From Oscillospiraceae bacterium (GTDB lineage Bacteria > Bacillota > Clostridia > Oscillospirales > Ruminococcaceae), in the NCBI GenBank assembly GCA_017438745.1, contig JAFRUS010000006.1, forward strand, positions 1 through 32,927: DNA of 32,927 nucleotides, written 5' to 3'. The position numbers and the translations under genes are program-made. Below the pieces are notes generated by a model. It made no database searches, was not told where the DNA came from, and saw only the letters and a program-made list of their open reading frames with translations. This document shows positions 1-7,542 of this stretch, piece by piece; within the stretch, counting starts at the first letter, position 1, and each line of letters opens with the position of its first letter.

Positions 1-37
1 GATGTTTTCGTTATTTTATATGCAAAAAGAAAATAAT

Positions 38-71
38 AAACACCCGGCGGATTTTTATCCATCGGGTGTTT
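38..71 (-). terminator. Terminator after the carboxypeptidase-like gene
   Basis: An inverted repeat pairs AAACACCCG (38-46) with CGGGTGTTT (63-71), with some extra inner pairing. On the minus strand it is followed by a T-rich run. It lies just past the stop codon of the gene ending at 78, so it is probably that gene's intrinsic terminator. Confidence 0.75.
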
Positions 72-77
72 CATTTT

Positions 78-1475
78 TTACTGATTTTTTGCCCTCAAAG
101 CGGCTGCATTCTTCTGTTCCCTGCGCTTTTTCGCACGAAGGTTGATAATATAACCTACGAAGACAAGGTAAAGAAGTGAAAGTCCTGTCGCAATTCTTAA
201 CGCACTTTTCAGTGATGATGATTTAAGATATGTAGTAAAAACTTCTGAGAGATATTTTGTGTATGAAAATTCCGCGTCACTGTAAGCTACCAGGTCAACT
301 GTTCCTATCTCGTTGTCAAGATAGCGGAGTTTTAGAGTGCCGAGCTTCTCTCCTGCCTTTATCGGTGCACTCACTTCATCGTATACATAATCGATCTCGG
401 TGATAATGTTTGATGTATCAACAGTTGAAAGCCACATGCATTTTACATCGTGTTCCGGTTTCAGGTTAATGTAGTCCTTACCCTTGGCAAAGCGGATCTT
501 AGGAGAACCGATCTCCTGTGTTTCCTCAAGTACTACTTTGTGCTCGAGATTTGTAAAAGCCCAGTCAAAGAGCTTAACTGCGTCATTAAGGTGTGTGAAA
601 ATATCATTTTCATATTCGTCCTCCTTAAACGGAGCATTGAACAGAACAGCAAGATAGCTTTCACCGTCACGTGTAGCCTTTGTAACAAGACATCTTCCTG
701 ACTGGTTTGAGTTACCTGTCTTGACACCCTTTGTTCCCTGATAGTAGTAGTCGCTTGAAGGGTTCATCATGAGGTTTACGTTGTTGAACTCATGTCCTTC
801 AGCTGACATGTTGGTAGCACCGGTCTTAACTGTTACTGCCTGCGCATATTCAGCAAAGCCCGGAAGGCTCATTGCGTATTCAGTTATTTTCAGCATATCC
901 CTTGCGGTTGTATACTGCTTTTCATCGTAAAGGCCGTGAGGGTTTGTGAAATTGGTTCCTGTGCATCCTATCTCAGTGGCCTTTTCGTTCATCATATTTA
1001 CAAAGTTCTGTACGCTTCCCTGTCCGATTACATATGCAAGCGCATACGCTGCTTCACATGAAGATTCAAGAAGCATTGCACTGATAAGATCCTGTACCTT
1101 GAGCTGCTCACCTTCATCGAGATATGAGCTTGTTACCTCATTGTACGGAAAACTTTCAAGCGGATACTTTTCGCGGTATTTCTCAAATTCACTATATACA
1201 TTAGCCGGTATTTCTATTACAGCTTCCATGCTCTGTGCCTTGTCAATAGCAACAGCCGCAGTCATTATCTGAACTGTCTGCGCCGGACTGCACTGCTTGT
1301 CAGCGTTCTTTTCAAAAACAACTGTCTTGGTATCCACGTGATAAAGGATACCGGCATCACTTTCCAGCTGGAAAGTTGGTCTGAATGACAGCGCCTGTAC
1401 TCTTTCCGGTGAAATATACACTGAAAAACTGAACAGCACCATCAATACCGTAAGCATACTGATAAATCTTTTCAT
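78..1475 (-). CDS. D-alanyl-D-alanine carboxypeptidase-fold (DacF/PBP5-like, S11) protein with lost catalytic motifs
   Basis: A 465-residue envelope protein with an N-terminal signal segment (about 1-29), an S11 carboxypeptidase domain, a C-terminal beta domain (about 315-400) and a C-terminal membrane helix (about 427-446) with a basic tail. Family members trim D-Ala from peptidoglycan pentapeptides using SxxK, SxN and KTG motifs. Here the SxxK position reads PAQTVQIMTA (Q66 for Ser, Q69 for Lys), SxN reads SSC (C140 for Asn), and only KTG (252-254) is kept. It should therefore be inactive as a classical serine carboxypeptidase, and a binding or structural role is my inference. The start at 1475 has GAGGAG 7 nt upstream. 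The in-frame ATG at 1508 has no ribosome site and lies almost at the expected transcription start. Confidence 0.88.
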   Translation of the reverse strand: MKRFISMLTVLMVLFSFSVYISPERVQALSFRPTFQLESDAGILYHVDTKTVVFEKNADKQCSPAQTVQIMTAAVAIDKAQSMEAVIEIPANVYSEFEKYREKYPLESFPYNEVTSSYLDEGEQLKVQDLISAMLLESSCEAAYALAYVIGQGSVQNFVNMMNEKATEIGCTGTNFTNPHGLYDEKQYTTARDMLKITEYAMSLPGFAEYAQAVTVKTGATNMSAEGHEFNNVNLMMNPSSDYYYQGTKGVKTGNSNQSGRCLVTKATRDGESYLAVLFNAPFKEDEYENDIFTHLNDAVKLFDWAFTNLEHKVVLEETQEIGSPKIRFAKGKDYINLKPEHDVKCMWLSTVDTSNIITEIDYVYDEVSAPIKAGEKLGTLKLRYLDNEIGTVDLVAYSDAEFSYTKYLSEVFTTYLKSSSLKSALRIATGLSLLYLVFVGYIINLRAKKRREQKNAAALRAKNQ

Positions 1476-1516
1476 TCTGCATCTCCTCAAAAGCTTGATT
1501 TTTTTCATACGAATAT

Positions 1517-1522
1517 ATTATA
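1517..1522 (-). promoter_or_regulatory. Extended -10 promoter for the carboxypeptidase-like gene
   Basis: On the minus strand the sequence is TTTGATATAAT, a perfect TATAAT preceded by TGn. No good -35 box is visible. The predicted transcript start falls around 1510, leaving a leader of about 35 nt before the start at 1475. Confidence 0.55.
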
Positions 1523-1586
1523 TCAAATTTCAGGCCGCAATAAAAGGGGTTTTCCGTAAAAATTTTCACAAAAATAAAATAAATCA

Positions 1587-1615
1587 TTTACGTCTGCATG
1601 ATTTTATGATAGAAT
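1587..1615 (+). promoter_or_regulatory. Possible promoter for the metallophosphoesterase gene
   Basis: TTTACG (1587-1592), a 17-nt spacer and TAGAAT (1610-1615) with a TGA just before it. The match is moderate. It is placed 120 nt upstream of the start at 1735. Confidence 0.35.
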
Positions 1616-1734
1616 AATAGATATACTGAATGTCGATCATATACAGCAATGTACTTTTTTCGGCTGTATACGGCAAAAATCATTTTTGCAGCGTTCATTT
1701 TACGTTCTCTGCAAATAATTGTAAAGGTGATCCA

Positions 1735-2406
1735 ATGATATATATAACAGGCGATACTCACGGTGATATCTCACGATTCAGAGATTCAATTACCAGAAAG
1801 CTCAGAAGAGACGATACTCTTATAGTATGCGGCGATTTCGGCTTTATCTGGGACGGCAGCCGTGCCGAGATGAATATGATCAGAAAGCTTGATGAGCTCC
1901 GCTACACGATCGCATTCATAGACGGATGTCATGAAAACTTCGACCTTCTTGCCCAGTATCCTGAAATAAGCTGGAACGGCGGTATAGCAGGTCAGATCTC
2001 AGACAACATCATCCATCTGAAGCGCGGTCAGGTCTATACTATTGAAGGAAAGAAATTCTTTACCTTCGGCGGCGGACAGAGCCCTGACATCGACATAAGA
2101 AAAGAAACAAACACATGGTTCGAACAGGAACAGCCGACAAAAGAGGAAGTTGAGGAAGGTTTAAGAAACATTACTCTCAACGAGGGCATTATCGACTATA
2201 TAATCACTCACGAGCCTCCGCAGTCATTAAAGAAATGTCTTGATCTTGATATATACGACCATCTCGAGACTGACGGATTTTTCGAACAGCTTCTTACAGA
2301 CTGTGTATACAGCAAGTGGTTCTTCGGAAAATGTCATATCAACAAGATCATTCCGCCGAAGTTCTACGCTCTGTTCGACAATGTAATACGACTTGAAACA
2401 GACTGA
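1735..2406 (+). CDS. Metallophosphoesterase (calcineurin-like)
   Basis: A 223-residue cytosolic protein with the ordered motifs of the calcineurin-like phosphoesterase fold: GDTHGD (6-11), GDFGFIWD, DGCHENF in place of the usual GNHE block, and THEPP. The last metal-binding motif, usually GHxH, reads GKCH, so one His ligand is replaced by Lys. Members hydrolyse phosphomonoesters or diesters with two metal ions; the substrate here is unknown. The start at 1735 has AAGGTGA 7 nt upstream. An upstream extension to 1630 is open but has no ribosome site and no family-like sequence. It is the only complete gene on the plus strand and faces the zinc-ribbon gene across a shared terminator. Confidence 0.88.
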   Translation: MIYITGDTHGDISRFRDSITRKLRRDDTLIVCGDFGFIWDGSRAEMNMIRKLDELRYTIAFIDGCHENFDLLAQYPEISWNGGIAGQISDNIIHLKRGQVYTIEGKKFFTFGGGQSPDIDIRKETNTWFEQEQPTKEEVEEGLRNITLNEGIIDYIITHEPPQSLKKCLDLDIYDHLETDGFFEQLLTDCVYSKWFFGKCHINKIIPPKFYALFDNVIRLETD

Positions 2407-2416
2407 TAATAAAGAA

Positions 2417-2450
2417 AACAAGCTGTGCATCATAAGGTGCACAGCTTGTT
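2417..2450. terminator. Bidirectional terminator between convergent genes
   Basis: A 13-bp perfect stem, AACAAGCTGTGCA (2417-2429) with TGCACAGCTTGTT (2438-2450), and an 8-nt loop. It is flanked by T-rich sequence on the right and A-rich sequence on the left. It sits between the metallophosphoesterase stop (2406) and the zinc-ribbon gene stop (2456), so it can serve both strands. Confidence 0.85.
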
Positions 2451-2455
2451 CTGTT

Positions 2456-3193
2456 TTAATTCATGTTCTGAAGACTTGTTTTTTCTTCTTCCTTGAAAAA
2501 GTCGATGTAATTCATAATGTACCAGGTATCATCGATCTTAAGTACCGGAAATTCTTTTTCCGTAAATGTCTTTGAGCCCAGATTTCCTTTTACCGTGAAC
2601 GCAACTGTCAGTTCATATCCTTCCGAGAAAGAAACGTCACTTAAGTTCTGCTGATCAAAGGAACGGAATTCACTTGTATACTTTTCAAGTTCTTCATCAT
2701 TCAGAGGCTTCTCCTCGTATATCTTGTATGTTATATCAAAATCAGTACCGTATTTCTGTGCTATTGCCCTGTAATACTGGTCGAAATACAGAAGATCGGC
2801 GGTATGCACTTTCTCAGGTGTGGAAGGCATCTCGTTCATTACCAGATAAGCGTACTGTTCGCTTATGATCTGCTGAAGATATTCAGGAAAAGCTGAAATG
2901 TATTCATCGTATTCATTCGCGACGCATCCGTTTATATAATTCTTTACAGGTTTCATATAGATGTCTGACGGTTTTCTCACGAAATGAGTAACAAGCAGTA
3001 CAAGCCCCGTTATAAAAGCTACTGCAAGAACAGATCCGGTCACTATCTTTATGATCTTCTTCTGTTTCTCCTTCTTTTCCGCTTCTTTCCTTTTCTTTAT
3101 CGTATCAGCTCCGGGAATCTTTTTCAGACATTCAGGACACTCCAGAGCTTCGTTGTCCATTTCAGCACCGCAGTACTGACATAATTTACTCAT
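2456..3193 (-). CDS. Zinc-ribbon single-pass membrane protein
   Basis: A 245-residue protein with an N-terminal zinc ribbon (CQYCGAE at 5-11 and CPEC at 19-22), a lysine-rich stretch (about 32-46), one membrane helix (about 48-69) and an extracytoplasmic domain of about 175 residues. The C-terminal half looks like a small alpha+beta fold of the kind often found after zinc ribbons in Clostridia. The exact family is not recognised and no function is claimed. AAAGGA lies upstream of the ATG at 3193. It is the second gene of an operon with the 326-residue membrane protein; the gap is 27 nt. The N-terminus should be cytoplasmic. Confidence 0.75.
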   Translation of the reverse strand: MSKLCQYCGAEMDNEALECPECLKKIPGADTIKKRKEAEKKEKQKKIIKIVTGSVLAVAFITGLVLLVTHFVRKPSDIYMKPVKNYINGCVANEYDEYISAFPEYLQQIISEQYAYLVMNEMPSTPEKVHTADLLYFDQYYRAIAQKYGTDFDITYKIYEEKPLNDEELEKYTSEFRSFDQQNLSDVSFSEGYELTVAFTVKGNLGSKTFTEKEFPVLKIDDTWYIMNYIDFFKEEEKTSLQNMN

Positions 3194-3220
3194 AAAACTG
3201 ATCCTTTCGTGTAGTTTGTA

Positions 3221-4201
3221 TTATGAAAAACGTTCAACAAGGGCATCAAGTATCTTCTTTGCTTCGTCGTAGTTTTTCTGCATTTCATCTTTGTAATGAG
3301 CACCCTTCTGGACCTTTCTTAAACCAATGTAGAGATCTTCAGGAACTTCACCTTCGTATCCTGTCTCTTCGGCAAACTTTGTTCCTGAAAGATAGAAGCC
3401 GTATCCCTTTACGTGCTTGTTTCCAGGATAAAGCGCTTCAAGATCTTCAAGTGTCTGGTCAGGGAGAAGGAAAATGTTTGCGTCGTTATCAGAGATGACC
3501 ATGATCGTATCTCCGGTCTGCATAAGTGTAAAGAGCTTTGCGGAACTTGCCTGCTGAGTGTAAACATCCTGTGACTTTTTAGGTTCGCTTTCGGTCACAG
3601 CCACAGCTTCAGTCTCTTCCGGCTCTGATGCACTTTCTGCATTAACGACGTTTTTGCCGGAAGCTGATTTTTCATCTTCATCATCATAGTTTACCTGCTC
3701 AGTCATGTCACAGAGAGGCATGTAGTAAACAGATGAAAGAATGTCGCCGTTTCCGTTCATGTCGTCAGCGTATTCATTAACAATGGTCTCAAGTTTCTCA
3801 CAGCTTCTGCTCATCTCGTAACTGCATGAAAGAACCATAACAGTGAAGTCAGGATCTGGTCTTCTGATGTAGTCGTAGCCAAGGAATCCTGCTAAAAGCA
3901 CAAAGAAGCTTCCGAGAACGATCATGGCCTTGTTGCAGTAGAAGAAAGCACCGACCTTCTGGAAAAACGTATATTCCTTTTTCTCTTCTGGTCCGGCAAG
4001 TTCACTGCCGTCTGTTATGCCCTGCTTGGCCTTGAGGAGTTCTATCTTTTCACGGTGAAGCTGTTTCAGATATTCATCGTCCTTCTTGTCCTTTGCAAGT
4101 GAAGCATCACGTACTTTGTCGGAAGCGGCATGAAGCCTTGTGCTTCTTGATTCGTTGATCGTATCTATTAACCCCTTATGTCCCTTGTTCTTTTCGTCCA
4201 T
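3221..4201 (-). CDS. Single-pass membrane protein of unknown function
   Basis: A 326-residue protein with a highly charged cytoplasmic N-terminus (about 1-85, likely helical, with EKIELLKAKQ-type heptads), one membrane helix (about 97-113) and an extracytoplasmic domain. That domain contains an acidic, low-complexity insert (about 175-215, rich in E, S, A and V). The region after the helix, with motifs such as PDFTVMVLSC, resembles solute-binding-type folds found in Clostridia, but I cannot name a family. AGGAGG precedes the ATG at 4201. It is transcribed first, with the zinc-ribbon protein following, so the two may act together at the membrane (inference). Confidence 0.72.
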   Translation of the reverse strand: MDEKNKGHKGLIDTINESRSTRLHAASDKVRDASLAKDKKDDEYLKQLHREKIELLKAKQGITDGSELAGPEEKKEYTFFQKVGAFFYCNKAMIVLGSFFVLLAGFLGYDYIRRPDPDFTVMVLSCSYEMSRSCEKLETIVNEYADDMNGNGDILSSVYYMPLCDMTEQVNYDDEDEKSASGKNVVNAESASEPEETEAVAVTESEPKKSQDVYTQQASSAKLFTLMQTGDTIMVISDNDANIFLLPDQTLEDLEALYPGNKHVKGYGFYLSGTKFAEETGYEGEVPEDLYIGLRKVQKGAHYKDEMQKNYDEAKKILDALVERFS

Positions 4202-4283
4202 GCATTGACCTCCTGATTTTGTCTTTAAGGCAGAAATAACCTTTCCTTACGGCATCCGCCGCAGAAAAATTCACGTACAAAAC

Positions 4284-4297
4284 CGGTCTTAAGACCG
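4284..4297. promoter_or_regulatory. 14-bp perfect palindrome in the 5' leader
   Basis: CGGTCTTAAGACCG is a perfect palindrome a few nucleotides downstream of the predicted start of transcription from the promoter at 4309-4337. It could be an operator or a 5' stabilising hairpin. Only position and symmetry support this. Confidence 0.35.
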
Positions 4298-4308
4298 CAT
4301 CGATAATT

Positions 4309-4337
4309 ATTATATCATAAAATTCGTGCATAATCAA
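4309..4337 (-). promoter_or_regulatory. Sigma-A promoter for the two-gene membrane-protein operon
   Basis: On the minus strand: TTGATT (4332-4337), a 17-nt spacer and a perfect TATAAT (4309-4314). It is the only strong match upstream of the gene starting at 4201 and gives a leader of about 100 nt. Confidence 0.75.
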
Positions 4338-4390
4338 TAAAAATCACATACTTTTTTAAACGAAGTTTTTTATAATGAGCGCAGAAACAA

Positions 4391-4427
4391 AAAAGCGAAT
4401 GTCATTACGGTCATGACATTCACTTTT
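4391..4427 (-). terminator. Terminator after the DUF2752 gene
   Basis: A stem of about 12 bp pairs AAGCGAATGTCAT with ATGACATTCACTT, flanked by A and T runs on both sides. On the minus strand it follows the stop codon at 4431 directly and ends in a T run. Confidence 0.8.
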
Positions 4428-4430
4428 TTA

Positions 4431-4817
4431 CTATAAAATATTTCTCAGGATCGTATAAAAAGCAGTGAACAAAAAGATAAGAACGAAAAATACATACTCC
4501 CACACTTCAACATCTTTGTTATGCATGCATTCTTCCCTTATCACGCGGTACACAAGATAAACAAACAGAGCCGGCATAACTGTTACGCTCATTATGTTGT
4601 ATCCTGCTGCAGCTTTCAGATCACCGTGAACTATACTGACAGCCGCTCTTGTCATACCGCAGCCCGGACATTTTATTCCAAGAAAACAATAAAAAAGACA
4701 TGGTATTCCTTTTCCGGTCTTTGTCACAAACGCAAGATAAGAAATACACCCTAAAAGGATGATCCCGCTTCCGGCTGACAAATAACGAATATGATCCGGC
4801 CTGTTTATTTTTCTCAC
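4431..4817 (-). CDS. DUF2752 family membrane protein
   Basis: A small hydrophobic protein of about 128 residues with three or four membrane helices and the signature CPGCGMTRA, which identifies DUF2752. The biochemical function of that family is not established. I prefer the GTG at 4815-4817 because AGGGGTGG lies just upstream. A longer reading from GTG at 4847 has no ribosome site, and its first codons lie inside the repeat element at 4839-4952. No promoter was found between the lysS terminator and this gene, so expression may depend on read-through or on the element itself. Confidence 0.72.
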   Translation of the reverse strand: MRKINRPDHIRYLSAGSGIILLGCISYLAFVTKTGKGIPCLFYCFLGIKCPGCGMTRAAVSIVHGDLKAAAGYNIMSVTVMPALFVYLVYRVIREECMHNKDVEVWEYVFFVLIFLFTAFYTILRNIL

Positions 4818-4838
4818 ATACACCACCCCTGCATACAA

Positions 4839-4952
4839 TAAAAACACTGATCTTTTTCTGAAATCCGGCTTCGCCGGATTTCAGAAGGGGGGATTTACGG
4901 GGCTTTGCCCCGTTCCCCCACGCTGATTTATGCATAAATCAGCGTTCCGTTA
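4839..4952 (-). repeat. Dispersed palindromic element, copy 1
   Basis: A 114-bp element bounded by TA on both sides. Written on the plus strand it contains, in order, a worn left end (AAAAACACTGATC), a hairpin AAATCCGGC/GCCGGATTT, a hairpin ACGGGGC/GCCCCGT, a hairpin ACGCTGATTTAT/ATAAATCAGCGT, and the right end. Copies 2 and 3 share this order and orientation. It lies between the lysS terminator and the DUF2752 start, 21 nt from the preferred start codon. Its left end is the least conserved of the three copies. Confidence 0.8.
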
Positions 4953-4988
4953 AAGAAACCGACCCGTGAAAAAGCTTTCGCGGGCCGG
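4950..4988 (-). terminator. lysS terminator
   Basis: An 11-position stem (4959-4969 with 4978-4988, one mismatch and one G-T pair) with a loop containing AAGCTT, then TTTCTTTAA on the minus strand. It ends the greA-lysS transcript 37 nt after the stop. Confidence 0.8.
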
Positions 4989-5024
4989 ATATTTTATCAG
5001 ATTTATCTGCGTATATGACGCTTA

Positions 5025-6971
5025 TCAGTAAAGCTTTGCACCTGCTGGTATGTGTCTGTCTACCATGAGGAGGTGAAGCTTTTCTTCGCCTTCTTCTGTG
5101 TGAACTGCACTGAGGAGCATACCGTTTGATTCGATGCCCATCATTGCACGAGGAGGAAGGTTTGTGATAGCGATAAGTGTTCTGCCGATGAGTTCTTCAG
5201 GTTCGTAGAATGCGTGGATACCGCTGAGGATAGTTCTTTCCTCGCCTGTACCGTCATCAAGTGTGAACTTGAGAAGCTTCTTTGACTTCGGAACCGCTTC
5301 ACAAGCAAGAACCTTAACAGCACGGAAGTCGCTCTTTGAGAATGTTTCAAAATCAACGAAATCCTTGAAGAGAGGTTCGATCTCTACCTTTGAGAAGTCG
5401 ATAACTTCGTCCTTTGCAGGAGCTTCGAGTTCTGCATCTTCTTCTGCAGCCTTCTGTCTGTTGTCTGTTCCGAGTGGCTTCATTGTAGGGAAGAGAAGTA
5501 CGTCTCTGATAGAAGCACTGTCTGTGAGGAGCATTACAAGACGGTCAAGACCGAATCCGAGACCGCCCGTAGGAGGCATACCGTATTCGAGAGCTGTTAC
5601 GAAGTCTTCATCAACTTCAGCATTTGCACCCTGTGCTCTCTTAGCTTCAACCTGCTTAATGAAACGTTCTCTCTGATCGATAGGATCGTTGAGTTCTGAG
5701 AATGCGTTACCCATTTCTCTTGCATAGATGAAGTATTCAAATCTTTCTGTGAATGCAGGATCAGAAGGCTTTCTCTTTGCAAGCGGTGAGTTTTCAACCG
5801 GATAATCATAGATGATTGTAGGCTGAATGAGCTTGTCTTCAACGAATTCTTCAAAGAATGCGATAAGAACGTGTCCCTTTGTTGCGGCTTCGCCTTCTTC
5901 AACATTTACGTTCTTTGCCTTTGCGCAGGCTCTTGCTTCTTCGTCGGTCTTCCATTCGTTGTAGTCAACGCCGGCATATTTCTTAACTGCTTCGATCATT
6001 GTGAGTCTCTCCCATGGAGCACCCATGTTGATCTCAACGCCCTGGTATGTGATAACATCCTTGCCGCAGATCTTTCTTGTAAGTGTAACATAAAGGTCTT
6101 CGATAAGATCCATCATGCCCTTGTAATCTGTGAAAGCCTGGTACATTTCGATTGATGTGAACTCAGGGTTGTGTGAAGTATCCATACCTTCGTTTCTGAA
6201 AATACGTCCTACTTCGTAAACTTTATTGAATCCGCCTACGATAAGTCTCTTGAGGTAGAGCTCTGTTTCGATACGGAGATACATGTCCATGCCGAGTGCA
6301 TTGTGGTGAGTAACGAACGGTCTTGCAGCTGCACCGATCTCGAGTGTGTGGAGAACAGGTGTATCAACTTCAAGATATCCGAGGTTGTCGAGGTACTGTC
6401 TGATCTCGCGGAGGATCATGCTTCTCTTAACGAAAGTATCCTTAACTTCAGGGTTGCAGATGAGGTCAACGTAACGCTGACGGTATCTCATATCCTGGTC
6501 CTTGAGTCCGTGCCACTTTTCAGGAAGCGGAAGGAGTGACTTTGAAAGGAGTGTGATCTTCTGTGCGTGAACTGAGATCTCGCCCTTCTTTGTACGGAAA
6601 ACGAAACCTTCAACACCGATGATGTCGCCGATATCCCACTTCTTGAATTCAGCAAAAACATCTTCGCCGATGTCATTCATACGGATGTAAACCTGCATTC
6701 TGTCTGTATCGTCACGAACATCGATAAAGTTAGCCTTACCCATGTCACGCCAGCTCATGATACGGCCTGCGATAACAACAGTCTGGTTTTCCATTTCCTC
6801 GAATTTTTCTCTGATCACAGCGTTCTTTGCTGTTACATCGAACTTTGTGATCTCGTAAGGGTTCTTGTTGTTCTTCTTTAATTCTTCGAACTTTTCGATC
6901 CTTACCTTCTTTAATATGTTAATGTCCTGAACTTCTTCCTGAAGCTGACCGTTTGTCTGGTTTTCGCTCAT
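5025..6971 (-). CDS. lysS: Lysyl-tRNA synthetase with C-terminal tRNA-binding domain
   Basis: A class II LysRS of 648 residues that charges tRNA-Lys in the cytosol. It has an N-terminal OB-fold anticodon-binding domain (about 55-150), class II motif 2 (RIFRNEGMDTSHNPEFT) and motif 3 (GLGFGLDRLVMLLTD, near residue 475). Typical bacterial LysRS ends near 490-510 residues. Here about 110 more residues (about 535-648) form an EMAPII/MetRS-type tRNA-binding OB domain (SKSDFRAVKVLA, LLKFTLDDG, NLPPRAMMGIESNGM), joined by an acidic linker. The greA stop is 19 nt upstream, so the two genes form an operon. Start at 6971, with AAGGCAAGG upstream. Confidence 0.96.
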   Translation of the reverse strand: MSENQTNGQLQEEVQDINILKKVRIEKFEELKKNNKNPYEITKFDVTAKNAVIREKFEEMENQTVVIAGRIMSWRDMGKANFIDVRDDTDRMQVYIRMNDIGEDVFAEFKKWDIGDIIGVEGFVFRTKKGEISVHAQKITLLSKSLLPLPEKWHGLKDQDMRYRQRYVDLICNPEVKDTFVKRSMILREIRQYLDNLGYLEVDTPVLHTLEIGAAARPFVTHHNALGMDMYLRIETELYLKRLIVGGFNKVYEVGRIFRNEGMDTSHNPEFTSIEMYQAFTDYKGMMDLIEDLYVTLTRKICGKDVITYQGVEINMGAPWERLTMIEAVKKYAGVDYNEWKTDEEARACAKAKNVNVEEGEAATKGHVLIAFFEEFVEDKLIQPTIIYDYPVENSPLAKRKPSDPAFTERFEYFIYAREMGNAFSELNDPIDQRERFIKQVEAKRAQGANAEVDEDFVTALEYGMPPTGGLGFGLDRLVMLLTDSASIRDVLLFPTMKPLGTDNRQKAAEEDAELEAPAKDEVIDFSKVEIEPLFKDFVDFETFSKSDFRAVKVLACEAVPKSKKLLKFTLDDGTGEERTILSGIHAFYEPEELIGRTLIAITNLPPRAMMGIESNGMLLSAVHTEEGEEKLHLLMVDRHIPAGAKLY

Positions 6972-6990
6972 TAAACAAACCTTGCCTTTC

Positions 6991-7464
6991 TTACTTTGAA
7001 ATAGAGATGATCTCGAACTTAAGTTCGCCTACAGGTGCATCAACTGTAAATGTATCTCCTGCTTTCTTTCTGAGAGCAGCCTTGCCAATAGGTGAATCAT
7101 CTGAGATCTTGCCTTCTGCAGGATCTGCTTCTGATGAACCTACGATCTTGAATTTTTCTATTTTATCGCTGCCTTCACGCTTGATCTCGATTGTTGAACC
7201 AACGCCGACCTGATCTGTTGAGATACTGTCGTCTTCAACGATCTCAGCATTAGCAATGATGCTTTCCATTTCGGCAATTGTAGCTTCGAGAATACCCTGT
7301 TCGTTCTTAGCTTCATCGTATTCAGCGTTTTCTGACAAGTCACCGAATGATCTTGCTTCCTTGAGCTTCTGAGCAACTTCAGCTCTTCTGACTGTTATAA
7401 GATAGTTTAATTCCTGTTCAAGTTTTTCGTAACCTTCACGGGACATCTGCTTTTTTTCTGCCAT
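6991..7464 (-). CDS. greA: Transcription elongation factor GreA
   Basis: A 157-residue GreA with the N-terminal coiled coil that enters the RNA polymerase secondary channel and the diagnostic acidic tip GDLSENAEYDEAKNEQ (about 42-57). The C-terminal FKBP-like domain ends in GDTFTVDAPVGELKFEI. It rescues backtracked polymerase by stimulating transcript cleavage. GAGGAG precedes the ATG at 7464. It is the first gene of the greA-lysS operon, read from a clear promoter at 7504-7532. Confidence 0.97.
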   Translation of the reverse strand: MAEKKQMSREGYEKLEQELNYLITVRRAEVAQKLKEARSFGDLSENAEYDEAKNEQGILEATIAEMESIIANAEIVEDDSISTDQVGVGSTIEIKREGSDKIEKFKIVGSSEADPAEGKISDDSPIGKAALRKKAGDTFTVDAPVGELKFEIISISK

Positions 7465-7503
7465 AACGCACTCTCCTCAACATCAAAATTTATATGCTAT
7501 TAT

Positions 7504-7532
7504 ATTTTACTACAATAAACGAATAAAGTCAA
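7504..7532 (-). promoter_or_regulatory. Sigma-A promoter for greA-lysS
   Basis: On the minus strand: TTGACT (7527-7532), a 17-nt spacer and TAAAAT (7504-7509). It lies 40 nt upstream of greA, in the short gap after the S41 peptidase stop. Confidence 0.75.
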
Positions 7533-7542
7533 TCCTTATTCC

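Noticed and set aside
1630..1734. Extended N-terminus for the metallophosphoesterase
   Set aside because: There is no ribosome site at 1630, while AAGGTGA fits the ATG at 1735 and the family N-terminus MIYITGDTHGD begins there.
4621..4935. Longer minus-strand frame over the repeat element and DUF2752 gene
   Set aside because: It is a frame-shifted shadow of the DUF2752 gene running into repeat copy 1, without a ribosome site.
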